A DNA stretch of 64,000 nt, from positions 60,066,983 through 60,130,982 of the forward strand of contig CM068580.1 in NCBI GenBank assembly GCA_035048485.1, written 5' to 3'. This stretch comes from Pteria penguin (taxonomy: Eukaryota > Mollusca > Bivalvia > Pterioida > Pteriidae). Below the pieces are notes generated by a model. It did no database searches. It was not told the origin of the DNA and saw only the letters and a program-made list of their open reading frames with translations. Positions 24,971 through 38,540 of the stretch are shown in pieces. The position numbers and the translations under genes are program-made. Positions within the stretch are counted from its first letter, which is position 1. Each line of letters starts with the position of its first letter.

Positions 24971-27900
24971 CTATGCAAACTCCGGCTGGTATTGCAGGTA
25001 CTGAATAATGCGCGTGGGAAGTGGTAGTTTGCTCACTACTTCCGGTGGATAGGATTGTAGAATTCTGATTCTACATCGATTTTGTAAGTTACCATGAGTA
25101 GGGAGTTTGTAGATTTGTAGATGGTCAACAGGAGTTTCCATGTCATTGAGTACTATAGCCATGCGACTGCCACAGTTAGAGAAAACAGGCATGTAATTGA
25201 CAGGACAAGAGTGTAGACCACATGTGTACCGACTATACTGGACACAATGTAAGGTGGTAGTTGTGTCCGCATTAAAAATGTACACTGTGATTTCTATTGG
25301 TTGATACCGTCTTGTCTTCTTGTCCTTACAATGACATCCACTGGTCACCATGACAGTGAATATCATTTGCCCGTCCTTTGAGTAGAATAAATCTTTCAAT
25401 GTCGGATGAAGGCTAAGTCGTATATCGTCCACTCGAGGATTTGTTTGCAAAATGTCCCACGTGTCTACGTCTGTTCGTACAAGGCTCAGACTATTGTCCT
25501 CGCCTTTCTTAAAACTAGTAGCTGCCATACGCGATGAACTGAATCTTGGATCGAAGGCAAACAAACTGTGATGATACGGCAGAGTCACCTCCCTTATCTT
25601 TGTCTTCGACTTCAAGTGGTATAGTTGGAAGACAAACACACTATTATTGTCCGACTTTATGTGCGGTAATTTAATAAGGCATGTTGTTCCATCGGGGCTT
25701 ATTTCACCGCGCAAAGCCTCATTGACAAACTCCACACTCTGCTTACCAAAGACACCTAAAAATTTGTTAGAAGCGAGGTCAATGATGCCAAAGAGCGTAG
25801 TCATGTTACGCACTAAATGCAGAACAACTGTCTGTTCCTGATAGCATAACACACTCTTAACGTGAAAATTTTGAATAGATGAAAGCTGTGCAGGGATATG
25901 ATTGTACTCGAAATGTTCGGCCATCTTGGTGAATTTATTTCTTCGTCGAAAGCTGAACACTGAACTAGATTTGTTGATATTTATAATACCTTGTCGACTA
26001 GTACAAAATGTCGGACTGCAGTCTTTGAATACAAGGCCACTGCAGGTCATGGTAGATTCTGTAAATCCTGCTGCTTCTGAAAAATAATTGAATTCAATAT
26101 GTAATGTACGTGATCTCTAATGGGATTCATTGACAAACGCTAGCATGATCCAGACAAGTGACTTTGCATGGGGTATACTCCTCGGGATTCATCTTCAGTT
26201 TCTATGTAAAATTTTGGTTTTTAGCTAGAATCTTTTGTTGTACTTTGCTTATTACCTAAAGTGAGAACATAAGTAAGAACATTTCATTTACATATGCTTC
26301 TCAAGTGAATTCCAATGCTTTTATTCGTGTATTTACAATATTAGTTATATATGACTGAAAACTTACACTATCATTTACGATAAAGCCAAAGTCATACCAC
26401 ATAATATAATGGAATGCTTCGGATCTCTTCTCGTTAAAGAATCGAGCACTAAGCAGGATTCGAAGCAGGTGCGTTCAGTGAATGACAGTTATAAGTTCAA
26501 TGTCTTGAACTTTATTGTGAAAAGAACAATGTAAATTTTGAATTTACGGTTTTAAGTACATGTATGGGAATTACAAAACCTCTAACAACCTTCTCCAAGA
26601 AATGAGTGTGGTGATAACTGAAACGCGCTTTGATATTGCTTTATTGACATCTACTGTGTTACGTAATACTTACTCTAAATAAACAAGTTAATAGCCTCTT
26701 ACGAACAGTATGAAGTTCAATTTATTTATTACCAAGATTTTTGTCTGCTTTACTCGTTGGTTCGCATCGATTAAACTTACAATCAAAGAAGATTAGAATA
26801 AATAATTTCAGTCCATTTTCATCCTAAATACAGATATGGCTAGCACACATAAAATCTCTATCAATGCGATAAATTTAGCGATTGATAAGAGGATCACACT
26901 CTTTAGTTTTATTATATTCGTCTATTACATAATATTCCAAGAGATTAAACTTTCATTTATTTGTCTGAATATTTTACACTTGCACATATTTAAATTTTAT
27001 AAACATATATATGGAGACATAAAACATCATATTGCCTCCCCTGTCGTGGAACACGCAACATTGTGACATTGCACCATAATGATCACGCTATGAACAGCAG
27101 AATGATTTACATCTTATAAATCAATTCCGTGGGCGACCTTGGTATGATTGCAGCGTTTTAGTTATCAGGAACAACTCTTGATCATTCTATACCGAATCAG
27201 TAATGGCGCAGTGTATGATCTCATATGTCTTTTCAAGTCATTAGGGAAAGAATATTTGATAGCATGCCAAACGAATTTGATAAAAAAAACTTTAAGATTC
27301 CTGATAATTGCAATTTTTGTGGCTATTTCCATATTGTGAAACTATTTACTAAAATAATGATGCAAGTTTATGGTCTTCTTTAAAAATGAAGATCAAAGTC
27401 CAATTAGCATTGTTGGCTGGGATTTTTGAGAAATAATTGCAGACTTATTCGACCCACAGACTAATGCTGAACAATAACAAAATATTGAATAACGTGCAAA
27501 TTTGTAGTATTTAGACATCCACCACAATGTTGTCGCTATACATTTGAAGATAATGAATGTGATGTAAAACGTCCAATACAACAATCATCCGAAAAAGATG
27601 TTAAAATAAATACATCTCCACCAATACTTGCATGCACACGTTTTTCGCAACATTGGGTTTGTAGTAAGCAATCTGAAGTTTCATTTACGGAGAAAATGAA
27701 GTCTTCAAAAGTGTTAAGGCTGCATATTATAATACATATACTGTAAATGGTCATAACTGAAAGTACGTATGATATCTGAATTATATACCATTAAAGCAAA
27801 AAGGAAAATAAGACGAAAATAAACAAAAATTTTCAGTTTTCATAGTGGAACTAATGGCAGTTCATAAATTCGTACAAATAATAATCATTGCGGTTAACGG

Positions 27901-30900
27901 ATTCTATCAATTCCCCTAACCATGAAACAGTGTTATCAAATGGAAACTCAATTAAAATTTTGAATAAATAACCAACTTTTGTAAAAAAGGACCCATACAA
28001 CAGTCAACGTAGAGCGCTAACAAAAAATATTAAAATGTACATCTACACATTTACTTTAAATCGTTGTCACACTATTTGTGTTTGCTGTACTGGCATACAC
28101 ACTGGGACATAAGTCATTTTACAATAGAGAGTTATCTACTCTTGTTCATTAAAGTGTTCCGCTGAAGCGAAAAAGGAGTTTATAAAAGCTGTGCTATTCA
28201 ATATACCTTTCTTATTCATATGGTCCATTAACTATGGTTAGATAGAGTCAGGTAATGGTCACTTTTAGATACTTTACTACAATATACCAAAAGTGAAAGA
28301 GTTCTTATTAAGGGTATGACAAACCGCCTTTTGAAATGGCCTACTAAGTTTAACTACAGATGTATCAAAAGTGAAAGAGTTCTTATTAAGGGGAAGACAA
28401 ACCGCCTTTTGAAATGGCCTACTAAGTTTGACTACAGATGTACCAAATCCTCTTAGAAAAATATCTTAACATTAAATAATATAAATCATTCATCAAAAGA
28501 TTATTTTGTGTGGTGATTCGATGACATGTGAGACAACTTAATATAGCTTATTCCAAGCGCTCAAACAGTTACTGTGAAAGTGAGTCCAGTCTATTTTAAG
28601 CTATTTAAAAATCTGTCAAATCAGTTTTATGTGGGCCTCACTTTACTTTTCCGTCAAAGATTGTTCGTTTGTAAGTTAGAACCAGGGTATGTATTTGTAA
28701 GTTAGAACCAGGGTATGGTATTTGTAAGTAAGAGCCAGGGTATGGTATTTATAAGTTAGAGCCAGGGTATGGTATTTGTAAGTTAGAGCCAGGGTATGGT
28801 ATATTTGTAAGTTAGAGCCAGGGTATGGTATATTTGTAAATTAGAGCCAGGGTATGGTATTTGTAAGTAAGTTAGAGCCAGGGTATGGTATTTGTAAGTA
28901 AGAGCCAGGGTATATTATTTGTAAGTTAGAGCCAGGGTATGGTATATTTGTAAGTTAGAGCCAGGGTATGGTATTTGTAAGCTAGAGCCAGGGTATGGTA
29001 TATTTGTAAGTTAGAGCCAGGGTATGGTATTTTTAAGTTAGAGCCAGGGTATGGTATATTTGTAAGTTAGAGCCAGGGTATGGTATTTGTAAGTTAGAGC
29101 CAGGGTATGGTATATTTGTAAGTAAGAGCCAGGGTATTGTATTTGAAAGTTATAGCCAGGGTATGGTATTTGTAAGTTAGAGCCAGGGTATGGTATTTGT
29201 AAGTTAGAGCCAGGGTATGGTATTTGTAAGTTAGAGCCAGTGTATGGTATTTGTAAGTTAGAGCCAGGGTATGGTATTTGTAAGTTAAAGTCAGGGTATG
29301 GTATTTGTAAGTTAGAGCCAGGGTATGGTATTTGTAAGTTAGAGTCAGGGTATGGTATTTGTAAGTAAGAGCCAGGGTATGGTATATTTGTAAGTTAGAG
29401 TCAGGGTATGGTATTTGTAAGTAAGAGCCAGGGTATGGTATATTTGTAAGTTAGAGCCAGGGTATGGTATTTGTTATTTAGAGCCAGGGTATGGTATATT
29501 TGTAAGTTAGAGCCAGGGTATGGTATTTGTAAGTTATAACCAGGGTATGGTATATTTGTAAGTTAGAGCCAGGATATGGTATTTGTAAGTTATAACCAGG
29601 GTATGGTATATTTGTAATAGAGCCAGGGTATGGTATTTGTAAGTTAGAACCAGGGTATGGTATATTTGTAAGTTAGAGCCAGGGTATGGTACTTGTAAGT
29701 AAGAACCAGGGTATGGTATTTGTAAGTAAGAGCCAGGGTATGGTATTTGTAAGTAAGAGTCAGGGTATGGTATTTGTAAGTTAGAGCTAGGGTATTGTAT
29801 TTGTAAGTTAGAGCCAGGGTATTGTATTTGTAAGTTAGAGCCAGGGTATTGTATTTGTAAGTTAGAGCCAGGGTATGGTATTTGTAAGTTAGAGCCAGGG
29901 TATGGTATTTGTAAGTTAGAGCCAGGGTATGGTATTTAGGGGTGTCCTGGTATATATTACGACATTGATGAACATTTATTATAAGTCATCGTGATATTCG
30001 ATTAACTTGATGAATATGACAAATATGACTTGAAGAACCCAAGTGGGATTCATGACGTCTTGGTATTAAGATACCATGTAATTTTTAACTGAATTCGGAC
30101 TTTGAAAACTGGAAAGACTTTAGACAAATAAGACTCATTCAGACTGTGATTCCACAAACCTTACCAAGTGGATGCCTCCGACCACCATAGGTGACATATC
30201 CATAATGATATCATGACATTATTGTCAAGACAGTTTAACCCGGATAACATTAATATCTATTCAATAATCTCAGGGCAATTACCCCGTCAATTGTCGCAAA
30301 ATCCCAACGACACGATCCCTGCTACGTTAACCCAACCTTTATTTAAGGACGGTTCCCTGTATTGAGACAGTAATGACATTGTGCCCATCCTTCCTACAGT
30401 GTAGCGCCAACCTGAGGAGCACTAAACATCAATCTGCGCTCCCAGTTCATCCTTCCTACAGTGTAGCGCCAACCTGAGGAGCACTACACTACACATCAAT
30501 CTGCGCTCCCAGTTCATCCTTTTTTGTATGATATTGATTACAGCCTCTCAATGAGGTCTCTCGTCAAATCATGACTTTACGATGCATGTTGATGCGCTCG
30601 ACCCATTCCCCGGACACGTGTTACTCCGGCTTATATCTTATTTTACGCTTCCAAAATGAAATTATGTCGTGGCTTCTCCGATTCAAGGGTCCATTATTCA
30701 GCGTAACAGAGCACTATGGTGTATTTTGTTTACCATATACATTTTCAGTGCTTCATCATAGTCTGCATTTCCTCAAGTATGCACATGGAATGACGGAATG
30801 TGTATTGCAATATGCCATTGAGTAATATCAGTGAATACTTATAATGAATATAAAATATACATAAATAATGATATGTTGTGATATTGTCTATGATATGGTT

Positions 30901-32021
30901 ACATGATATTGTAGCTTATATTGTATATTATCGTTACTTATATCATCGTATGATATTACAGTTATTCATATCATACGACTGTAACTAGTATGTCTAAATG
31001 ATTTATACTATTTGCATGGTTGTATGCTATCATTTACTGGATCCGATATAATGGAAAATATTGCATTAGAATATTATTGAGTGGAATAGATCTATATAAT
31101 ATTATGACATTGTGAAGTATATGATGTTATGACATTGTGAACTATATGAAGTATATTCAATGACATCATAAACGAATAGTTGTATGTAATCATGGTTTCT
31201 ATTGTTGTATAATTGTATGATACAATTGCATGATATTCTTAATTATGCCGTTGCATAATTTTGTATTGTTTATATTGTATAACACTGTGAATTATAATAT
31301 TGCATTATATTTTGAATAATATAGTTGCATATCATTCTGGATGAAATAATTTTATATTGTGTGAATGATATGATTGTAGGGCATTTTAGTTTGAATCCTG
31401 ATATTGCCGTATGATACAATATTATTGTATATTGTAAAGGTATACGATGAAGTATCATTTTACAATTCTGTCACTGAGTATTTCATATAGAATATTTTTG
31501 TGAATTATTTTATCAATGAAATGATATTAAAAAATTGTATAACTTTGAAAATAATTACTGAAAATGGTGCTCTCTCATTCATTACATGCTTCTTGTCCAA
31601 TAAATGAAAGTAATCTGTATTGTTCCAACTCTATGATAAAATATGGTAATTTCAGTATTCTTACATACTGCTAGCATTTCTCTTACACTAGATATATAAA
31701 AATAATTAGGGCATACGGAGCAGTACTGGCATCATCCATCATTGAAAATTTACTTAACTTGATCATCTGTATAAGCTCCAACGACAAGACGTAAAACAAT
31801 AAGCTAAGTTTAAGGAACAATAGAAACATCTTGGTAGGAGTTATTGATGTTACAATAAAAACATTAGCCTTACCAGCATGGCCCGATTTCCATTGGTCCA
31901 ATGAACACATATGAAGGAGAGACCATGCCCTTGCCGCCTGGACTTGTCTGTTCATGTTGGCTACCACGGCACTTGGTCTCATTAAGCCGTAGCTGGCCCC
32001 CTTACTCTCCTCGGCTCCCAT
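24971..32021 (-). CDS. SOCS-box protein with beta-propeller-like body, two coding exons
   Basis: Exon 1 is 32021-31874 (donor GTAAGG) and exon 2 is 26076-24971 (acceptor TATTTTTCAG). They join in phase 1 to give 417 residues; the intron is 5797 bases. The C-terminus is a SOCS box: BC-box LQNRCRIRIL at about 380-389 and Cul5-box LPLPTRIIQYL starting at 400. Such boxes recruit Elongin B/C and Cullin-5, so the protein is probably a substrate receptor of a CRL5 ubiquitin ligase. The body (about 100-375) has repeated strand-rich segments with SPDG and SKDG turns, like WD40/YVTN propeller blades, but I could not count blades. The start MGAEESKG fits the N-myristoylation pattern (Gly2, Ser6), suggesting membrane attachment. 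The second exon alone opens with an in-frame ATG at 26050, so a shorter form is possible. A CTTTCAG acceptor 18 bases before the start codon hints at an upstream non-coding exon. It resembles WSB-type proteins in plan only. Confidence 0.8.
28284..28441. repeat. tandem duplication, 78-bp unit x2
   Basis: The unit contains AAAGTGAAAGAGTTCTTATT and GACAAACCGCCTTTTGAAAT; the second copy begins 78 bases later. It lies inside the SOCS-box gene intron. Confidence 0.9.
28667..29938. repeat. minisatellite, 27/29-bp units, ~45 copies
   Basis: About 1.27 kb of tandem units containing GTAAGTTAGAGCCAGGGTAT, in two lengths: a 27-base form and a form with two extra bases (ATATTT instead of ATTT) that are interspersed. 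Single-base variants (GTAAGTAAGAGCC, AGAACC, AGTC) are spread through the array. The array lies in the SOCS-box gene intron. No reading frame stays open through it because of the length variants. The unit also contains GTAAGT, a perfect 5' splice-site consensus, in nearly every copy on the plus strand, which is antisense to the host gene. Confidence 0.95.
30386..30514. repeat. tandem duplication, 62/67-bp unit x2
   Basis: The unit starts CATCCTTCCTACAGTGTAGC and ends CTGCGCTCCCAGTT; the second copy has a five-base insertion (ACTAC). It lies in the SOCS-box intron. Confidence 0.9.
30840..31560. repeat. cryptically simple AT-rich region
   Basis: A stretch dominated by recurring words such as ATGATATTGT and TTGTATATTAT without a strict period. 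It lies in the SOCS-box gene intron, and no gene is visible. Confidence 0.5.
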
Positions 32022-32852
32022 TGCCCACTACAGTAATCTCTGAAAGTTACAACATATCAAATTTAAGAACTGAAAATATCCTTCGCATACGTAGTTAATT
32101 GAACATGTTGAGCAATGCATAGGGATAAAGTAGCTTGAGCGATTACTATTGAAACTGCCTTGGCAACTGGATTCACTACAAAATAATCCAATATTTCTAC
32201 CTTCCTTATCACGTGACACCTTGATGAATTTTATCAGTGTTTAGGGGCATTAAACACGTTTCAAATCATATACCATCCATAATCATAAAATTATTACAAT
32301 CACGATGCTTCAACTTTGTATTCAAATATAAACTGAGAAAGAGAATCTCGTCGTGTTAGTGCAATAAGCAATTGCCGCTTCTCTGAAATTCACATCCAGT
32401 ACTCATTTAACAGATTGGACGTGGAACTTATAATAAACGAGAGAAAAGCACGAAACCTCAAATATTTAAGGAAACACCTGTATATGGTTAAGCTGTTCTA
32501 CTAATAATGAATTTACCTTTCTTTTGTGAATGACATGTCAAACACTCTTCCTTTAAATATTCTCGTCTTCAGTGATTTAGAAGAAATTAATAATACTATG
32601 AATTTTTAAGATATTCAATCATTATATGATGGCTCGTCATGTTTATGAAATTGGGTCATATGGTAAATGTGACAAATGATACATCACTTCAAAGAACATA
32701 ACCTTCTAGCGAGTCAAGTTTCAACTGGTCTGTCAGAAGTGAGAAGCAACGTGAAATTATTCATCAGCATAGACCACCATGAAAACATGTCGTCAAACAG
32801 TTAAGGCACATTCAAAGTAGCCATTCTTCTCATGTAATTGTTTCACGGAGAA

Positions 32853-33045
32853 GGCGTAGCTTAGTCGATAGTGTGCTTGGATCGAACCCGATATCATAGT
32901 CCCGGATCCGGGTCACACCCGTGGCTCATCGCTATTTCTCTCTGTCGGTCAAAGCCGAGGTCCCGCGTTCACGATAGATGGAGGCACACAACAGATCCCT
33001 CGCTGCTACGGTTTCTGTGCAATGCATCAGGCCCACATTCTCGCC
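32853..33045 (+). mobile_element. diverged tRNA-derived SINE
   Basis: The tRNA-like head (GCGTAGCTTAGTCGATAGTG) is followed by AAAGCCGAGGTCCCGCG, AGATCCCTCGCTGCT and AATGCATCAGG, which match in order the body of the SINE at 61854-62121. The head differs from that family, so it may be a sister family sharing a central domain. Confidence 0.6.
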
Positions 33046-34570
33046 ATATAAGATGAAACAAGCATATCGAGTATTGCTGAAGCAATACATGTTCCCAACC
33101 GGTTTCCATAAATGTACAAAGTCAAAGGGCCGTAACTCTTTCAAATCAAGACCAAACCAGCACTTGATCTGTAACTCATTTATACAAAGCTACATACCAA
33201 ATTTTAAGTCAGTATCTTCAATGGTTGCAATAAAAGTCCAAATTACCAAAGTATCTCAGACAGAGTGGAAACCTATATTCCCCATTCGGTTTTATCGAAA
33301 GGGGACTAACACTCGGCTTGACACAACACAAAAACCAACTATCATTTTCCCTCTCTCTCAATTTTCCCCCTCAAAACTATCATTTCCCGATATAAAGAAA
33401 GATACCATTCTTCAAAGGACGAGGGAGTCCTCAATTATACCAATGAACAGAACAATATCACAATAAGGTGTGGTTATTCTAAAAGAGGTAGACGGTATCT
33501 ACTTTCGTCATAGCATTAATCTTTAAAATACTTCAATACTTAAAATTTCAAAATTTTGGGCAAAGTAATTCATTTTTAGTCACATATTAATGCAATGATT
33601 TCTGCAAAAGCAAGTCTGATATAGAAATGATAAGAAACGCTCTTCATCCACAAATTTTCAGACCCCTGACCTTGTTGGTCATTATAAAAACAAACTCTCA
33701 GTGACAGCCATTGCTGTTGGATATATAGCGCAACACAAATATGTAACCGGTAGCAATGGATTTCATATAAATTTTGTTTAAACATATTCTCTACTTGATA
33801 CAGGCCCAGAGGCAGGGCACTTGTGGATAAGCAGTGTTCCTTCTTAAAGTGACATAATACGGAGTAACACTCTAAATGACAAAACCGAGCGTCGACCTGC
33901 GTTCATGTTCGGAAATTACACAAAATGCGAGAAAATTCCATATAAAACAAAAAGCTGTAAGTAGGTAATTGGAGTTAATTATTGATTGCAAGAACTCGGC
34001 TATTTTCTATGGCGTCGACCGCATTATAATGCGCAAGAGAATTGACACGTAGGCTTCCCTCAAAATAAAACGTGCACATCTGCTACCAAATTTAAGATAA
34101 AACAACGTACTTACGATAAACCAACCTCCTCTGCATTATAATCAGCATCAACAGTGACCTCAGGCTTTTCAAATCACTATACTACAACATGTGTTTTAGC
34201 TTTGAACGTGAACTTTACACTTCCTCCATAATGGTTGTTTTAATCTAGGTTCAGTAGATGTTAAACAATGCAAAGGCGCATAATTTCGAGATGCTCCCAA
34301 GCGCTTTTGCAATGCAATCGGATCTTACACCTGTCTCGTACAGAAATGAATGAGTGAGCTGGACAAACCACGGACAAGTCTGAAGTCCTATTGGTTATAC
34401 CGTTCACTATGATGTATCTTCGTAAATAGCATTAAACAGAAGATCAAACACATCATGATGGACCATCCTTGTAAAGTATAATCAAAGATGTTACAAACAA
34501 GATGCCCATGAACTGGACAAATACAGCAACACACTGCAACAACAAATTTAGAATAGGATGAACTGTACGT
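33046..34570. other. intergenic, no gene seen
   Basis: Open frames starting inside the SINE remnant extend into this stretch by chance. Nothing else was recognised. Confidence 0.4.
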
Positions 34571-34579
34571 GTTGTACTA

Positions 34580-34748
34580 GTTATGGTGAATAATCCATGA
34601 TTCATAAGGTGTATGTGAAATATGAAACCCTGGTCTCCTCCATTATATGAGAAATCTGCTTTCATAGTAAATTGTTATTACAATGTCAAAGTTAAAGGTC
34701 AAAGGTCACTGGGTCAAACGACTTGGTATGGAAATATAGAACTGTTAT

Positions 34749-34793
<45 letters not shown>

Positions 34794-35175
34794 TAAAAGC
34801 TCTATCCCTTATACTGTAAGAAAAATCTTTTTACAAAACTTACTAACAAAATCATTAATACAAGACCGGAGTACAAGATCACTAGGTAAAATGTCGTGGT
34901 ATCAAAATGTAGTCGGTTACAGTGAATGTGTATATGAAATATCACTATAAAATGAAACCCTATTGCTTATACTGAAAGTGAAATCAGCTTACAGAAGTTA
35001 AGAATTTCTTAGCCCAGTTATTATTACAAGACCAAAGTTCAAGGTCAAGGTCACTATGTTAAATATTTTAGTATCAAAATATGTAATTGTTATGGTGAAT
35101 GTGTGTGTGTGAATTATGAAAGCTCTATCCCTTTTACTGTAAGAGAAATCTGCTTACATATCTTAACCGGACGGA
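34580..35175 (+). repeat. ~160-190-bp tandem repeats of the GTCAAGGTCA family
   Basis: Four diverged units each contain a TGTGTGAAATATGAAAGCTC-like word, CTTATACTGTAAGAGAAATC and an ACAAGACC...AAGGTCA block; units begin near 34605, 34760, 34928 and 35104. A (TG)n run at 34750-34787 lies inside the second unit. Confidence 0.65.
34750..34787. repeat. (TG)n microsatellite
   Basis: Nineteen TG dinucleotides. Confidence 0.95.
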
Positions 35176-35404
35176 CCAGGTGATTCCTATATTAACCTTC
35201 CAAACTTCGTTTACAGGGAATATAATGAACTAGAAGGTAATTCATATATTTCAAATTACATAGCAGCTAGAACGTCCATATCTGCGGACTGTCTGGAGTA
35301 TGTAACACTTTTTATTTTAATATCACATTTGTTCTGTTTTACTATAAGAGGTTTCATCAAAACTGCAGAGGAAAAAAATAATAAGGACGACGCCAAGCGT
35401 GACA

Positions 35405-35710
35405 TACCGTCGCACAACAACAAAATCAATGGTACTAAATTGACCTTAACCTTTGGACATCAAAATGAATAGGGATCTTCCACTCATTACACTAAAGCAA
35501 TATGCGAAGTATGAACTCAATAGGGCTAAAATTGTGGCTTCTAGAATGTCTACTAGGATTTTCTATGATGACCTCTAGTAACCTTAACTTTTGACTGTCT
35601 GACCCAAAAATCAACTGAGATCTCTTCTCTTTATACTAAAGCTATTTGTGAGGTATGAACCCAATAGGGCCAAAACTGTAACTTCTAGAAAGTCTACAAG
35701 GTTTTGTTAC
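35405..35710 (+). repeat. ~165-bp tandem repeat x2, GTCAAGGTCA-related
   Basis: Two diverged units share ACACTAAAGCAATATGCGAA / ATACTAAAGCTATTTGTGAG, then AATAGGGCTAAAATTGT / AATAGGGCCAAAACTGT and CTTCTAGAAWGTCTACWAGG. Confidence 0.65.
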
Positions 35711-38309
35711 AGACACACTAATGCACCCACGCACGCAAGTACCCACGCATCCACTCACACACGAAAGGCACCGTTACTATATCCCCCTTGCAAAGTTGTT
35801 GCGATTGGAATAATAAGGAAAGCAACATAATAGTGTTTAAATTTTATCAAAATCATGACACTACTTGAGATAATTTTCAATTAAGATGCAGTGGCGGTCA
35901 CACTGGGTTGTGTTATAACATTACAGTGGATTATTACTGTAACGGTTAAATAAATTGAAGAATGAACACTGCAATAAAATACTGACTTGCGTAAGAGGGA
36001 AGCGACCACGCCCATTTTCTGGGTACCAGAGACAAACTGGAGACAAAGTATATGAACCAAACTCGCAATGCATAGCTTAGTCACTTACTTAACAAATAGG
36101 GGCTGTAGTTAGTTTGATGCAATAACTAGTCTTAAAAGAGCATCGGTAGCGCTTATAAAAATGTATCAGCCGGACGGACGCCGGACGCGACACGGTAATG
36201 CGAGTCCGGCGACGCGGTTATACAACTGGGCTCCGATAATATATCCTGAATGCGGCGTGTAAAGTGGCTGCTTACTAGACGGATGTATCTCAAAGAACCA
36301 CTACTTAAAACACATCAATGCACAACAGGTCCTTTTTCACAGAGTTTCCGCTCAAGGATACATTTCATCGTGCATGTTGAATAAACATGTCCGGAATAGC
36401 AAAACACACAGAGACCATTCTTATGGGAATTCTTATAATGATTTCGGCAACAATCAATTAAATAAGCGATATTTATAGAGTCTACGAGGAAAACCATTTA
36501 CTTTAAAGATGTTTGCAAGAAAACTCAAAGCCGCTCTAATGCGTCTAATTTAATAATTTTCATACAACTGAGTCCAATACAATGTTGAACGAGGCAGAGA
36601 TACAAGTTAAGCCAAGGTGCGTATATAAAAACTGAGGTAGTCAAAACTAGTAAATTGTCGGAAGAGAACATAAATTAGTGTGCATTGCTACTTTAAGTTT
36701 TGACAAAGTTCACAAAATAGTAAATGCTGAAAATATTTACCAAAATCTTATCAATATTTATTGCATACTTTAAAAAACTGCCCATATTGGACTCATGAAC
36801 AAACTTTAATAAATGCATTCTAAAAAGTTCCTTCGACATCTTTCCTTTCAACATCCATACAACATTTCACATTTCAATTTTAGCAAACATTCTTAAACAA
36901 AAGAAAGTACAAATATTATTCTAATTGTTTTCATCATCAAAAGTAGAATGAATACTGAATAAAAGATTAAAACGGCCATACCTGTCTATTTGTCCAAATA
37001 GCAATGAACCTAAAACAATTAATATTCCGTCAGTTCTGACATATATTGTCAGTTATCCATCAGTTAATGTACGTTGTTCGATGTATTTTTTTTTCTATAA
37101 ACAATGTTAAGGCCGCCAATGTATAACCTTCCGTTAAGAGATTACTATTAACGTTTCATTCCATCCGCTTTTGGATTAGATGTTTATAAGGGCGCGAAAT
37201 GCAGCTGTTCACGTCACTACCAACAGATTAGTGAGTAATGTTCTCATCAACTTTCATAAATATCGGCAACATAAAAGGCTAAAATTTGCTTTTATCGGAA
37301 AACATGGTTGACGTGCCCATGCAGCTTTGACTCCTTGGAAACACAATAAGGAAAATTTGTGTTCATAACTGTTGCTTTCTGTATCGCTCTATGAATTGCG
37401 CGATGTACATCATACAAACGTGCTGATGTTCATTTTACAGTACTGATGCTTCGTGAAATAATCTGAGCGATATCATTTGTCTTGTACCGTTACAGCATGA
37501 TAATTTCACCTATAAAGTGGCGGTCTGACTTCACATGGGTGAGAGTCTACTGGTAATACATTCGGCTACAACAGAAGTCGGTATGAGAGAGAAACTGCGA
37601 TGCCAGTTTATTTATATATCTGGGGCATCAAGTGAAACAGGGGTACAGTTATAGTTTGGTAACTTCGAATGACCTTACATCAAATCTGATTTTACGAGGT
37701 GATAAACTAGGTGACGCAAAACCATTTTCTTTTTCAAATCACGCAGAAGTTTCTCAAAGACCGCCAGGATTATAAAAGATCTCTTGGAACACTTGAAAAT
37801 ATTTGGTGAAAAGAACAGCATTTGTAGGGGCCTATGACTACTACTTCATTCCTAATGAGAAATGTTTACGGATAATTTTTGTCGATAATACTTTATCTTC
37901 AATCATCTATCTAAAAAGCAGTCAAGTGCAACGTTTTAAAGTTAAACTAACGATGTAATGTTATCATAAACAATACAAACATACATACATTATACATTAC
38001 GTTTGATCCGTCTTAAAAATTTATATTTTTATAAAACGATTTATCATGGGGTTTTTTATTATTTGTTTTACTTATGATAACCAATAAAATATACACATTT
38101 TACCACATAATTCTAAACTAAAACAAATGTTAGTAACCAAAAAAAAATATGTAGAATAAAAAATAACAAAACATACGAAAAGAAAAAACTCCAAAAAGCA
38201 AAACTTTTACAAAAAAAACCTCGTTAAATAATAATATACATGCATCAATAGATCAATAGTGGATAAGTATAATTGAATATGATCAGAGACACATTATGAT
38301 TTCTTAAAA
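35711..38309. other. intergenic, no gene seen
   Basis: Non-coding. A small GC-rich patch at 36168-36225 with repeated CCGGACG words is the only compositional outlier. No ORF here has domain evidence. Confidence 0.4.
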
Positions 38310-38540
38310 GTAAAAGAACACAAACAATCTATACTGCAAATTTTCGGCTTCACTGCCTTATCAAATAATACAAGAGATGACAAATACAAAGGTATGTAAA
38401 ATCCATGTCTATGTTTCAAAAATACATTAGCTTCATTTATTTTTGAAACATATACATAGACTTTACATAGCTTTACATTTCTCATCTCTTGTATTACTTG
38501 TACTTTAATGTACCGGACTTCCTTTGGAGGACTATTTAGA
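38310..38540. mobile_element. foldback element, copy 2 (right arm truncated)
   Basis: The left arm (GTAAAAGAACACAAACAATC onward) and the arms around TATGTAAAATCCATG match the element at 828-1072. The right arm lacks its outer ~45 bases and passes directly into the same tail, ATGTACCGGACTTCC. Confidence 0.7.

Noticed and set aside
32871..33466. Plus-strand frames at 32871-33056 and 32978-33466
   Set aside because: They begin in a diverged SINE and extend into AT-rich sequence without domain or splice support.
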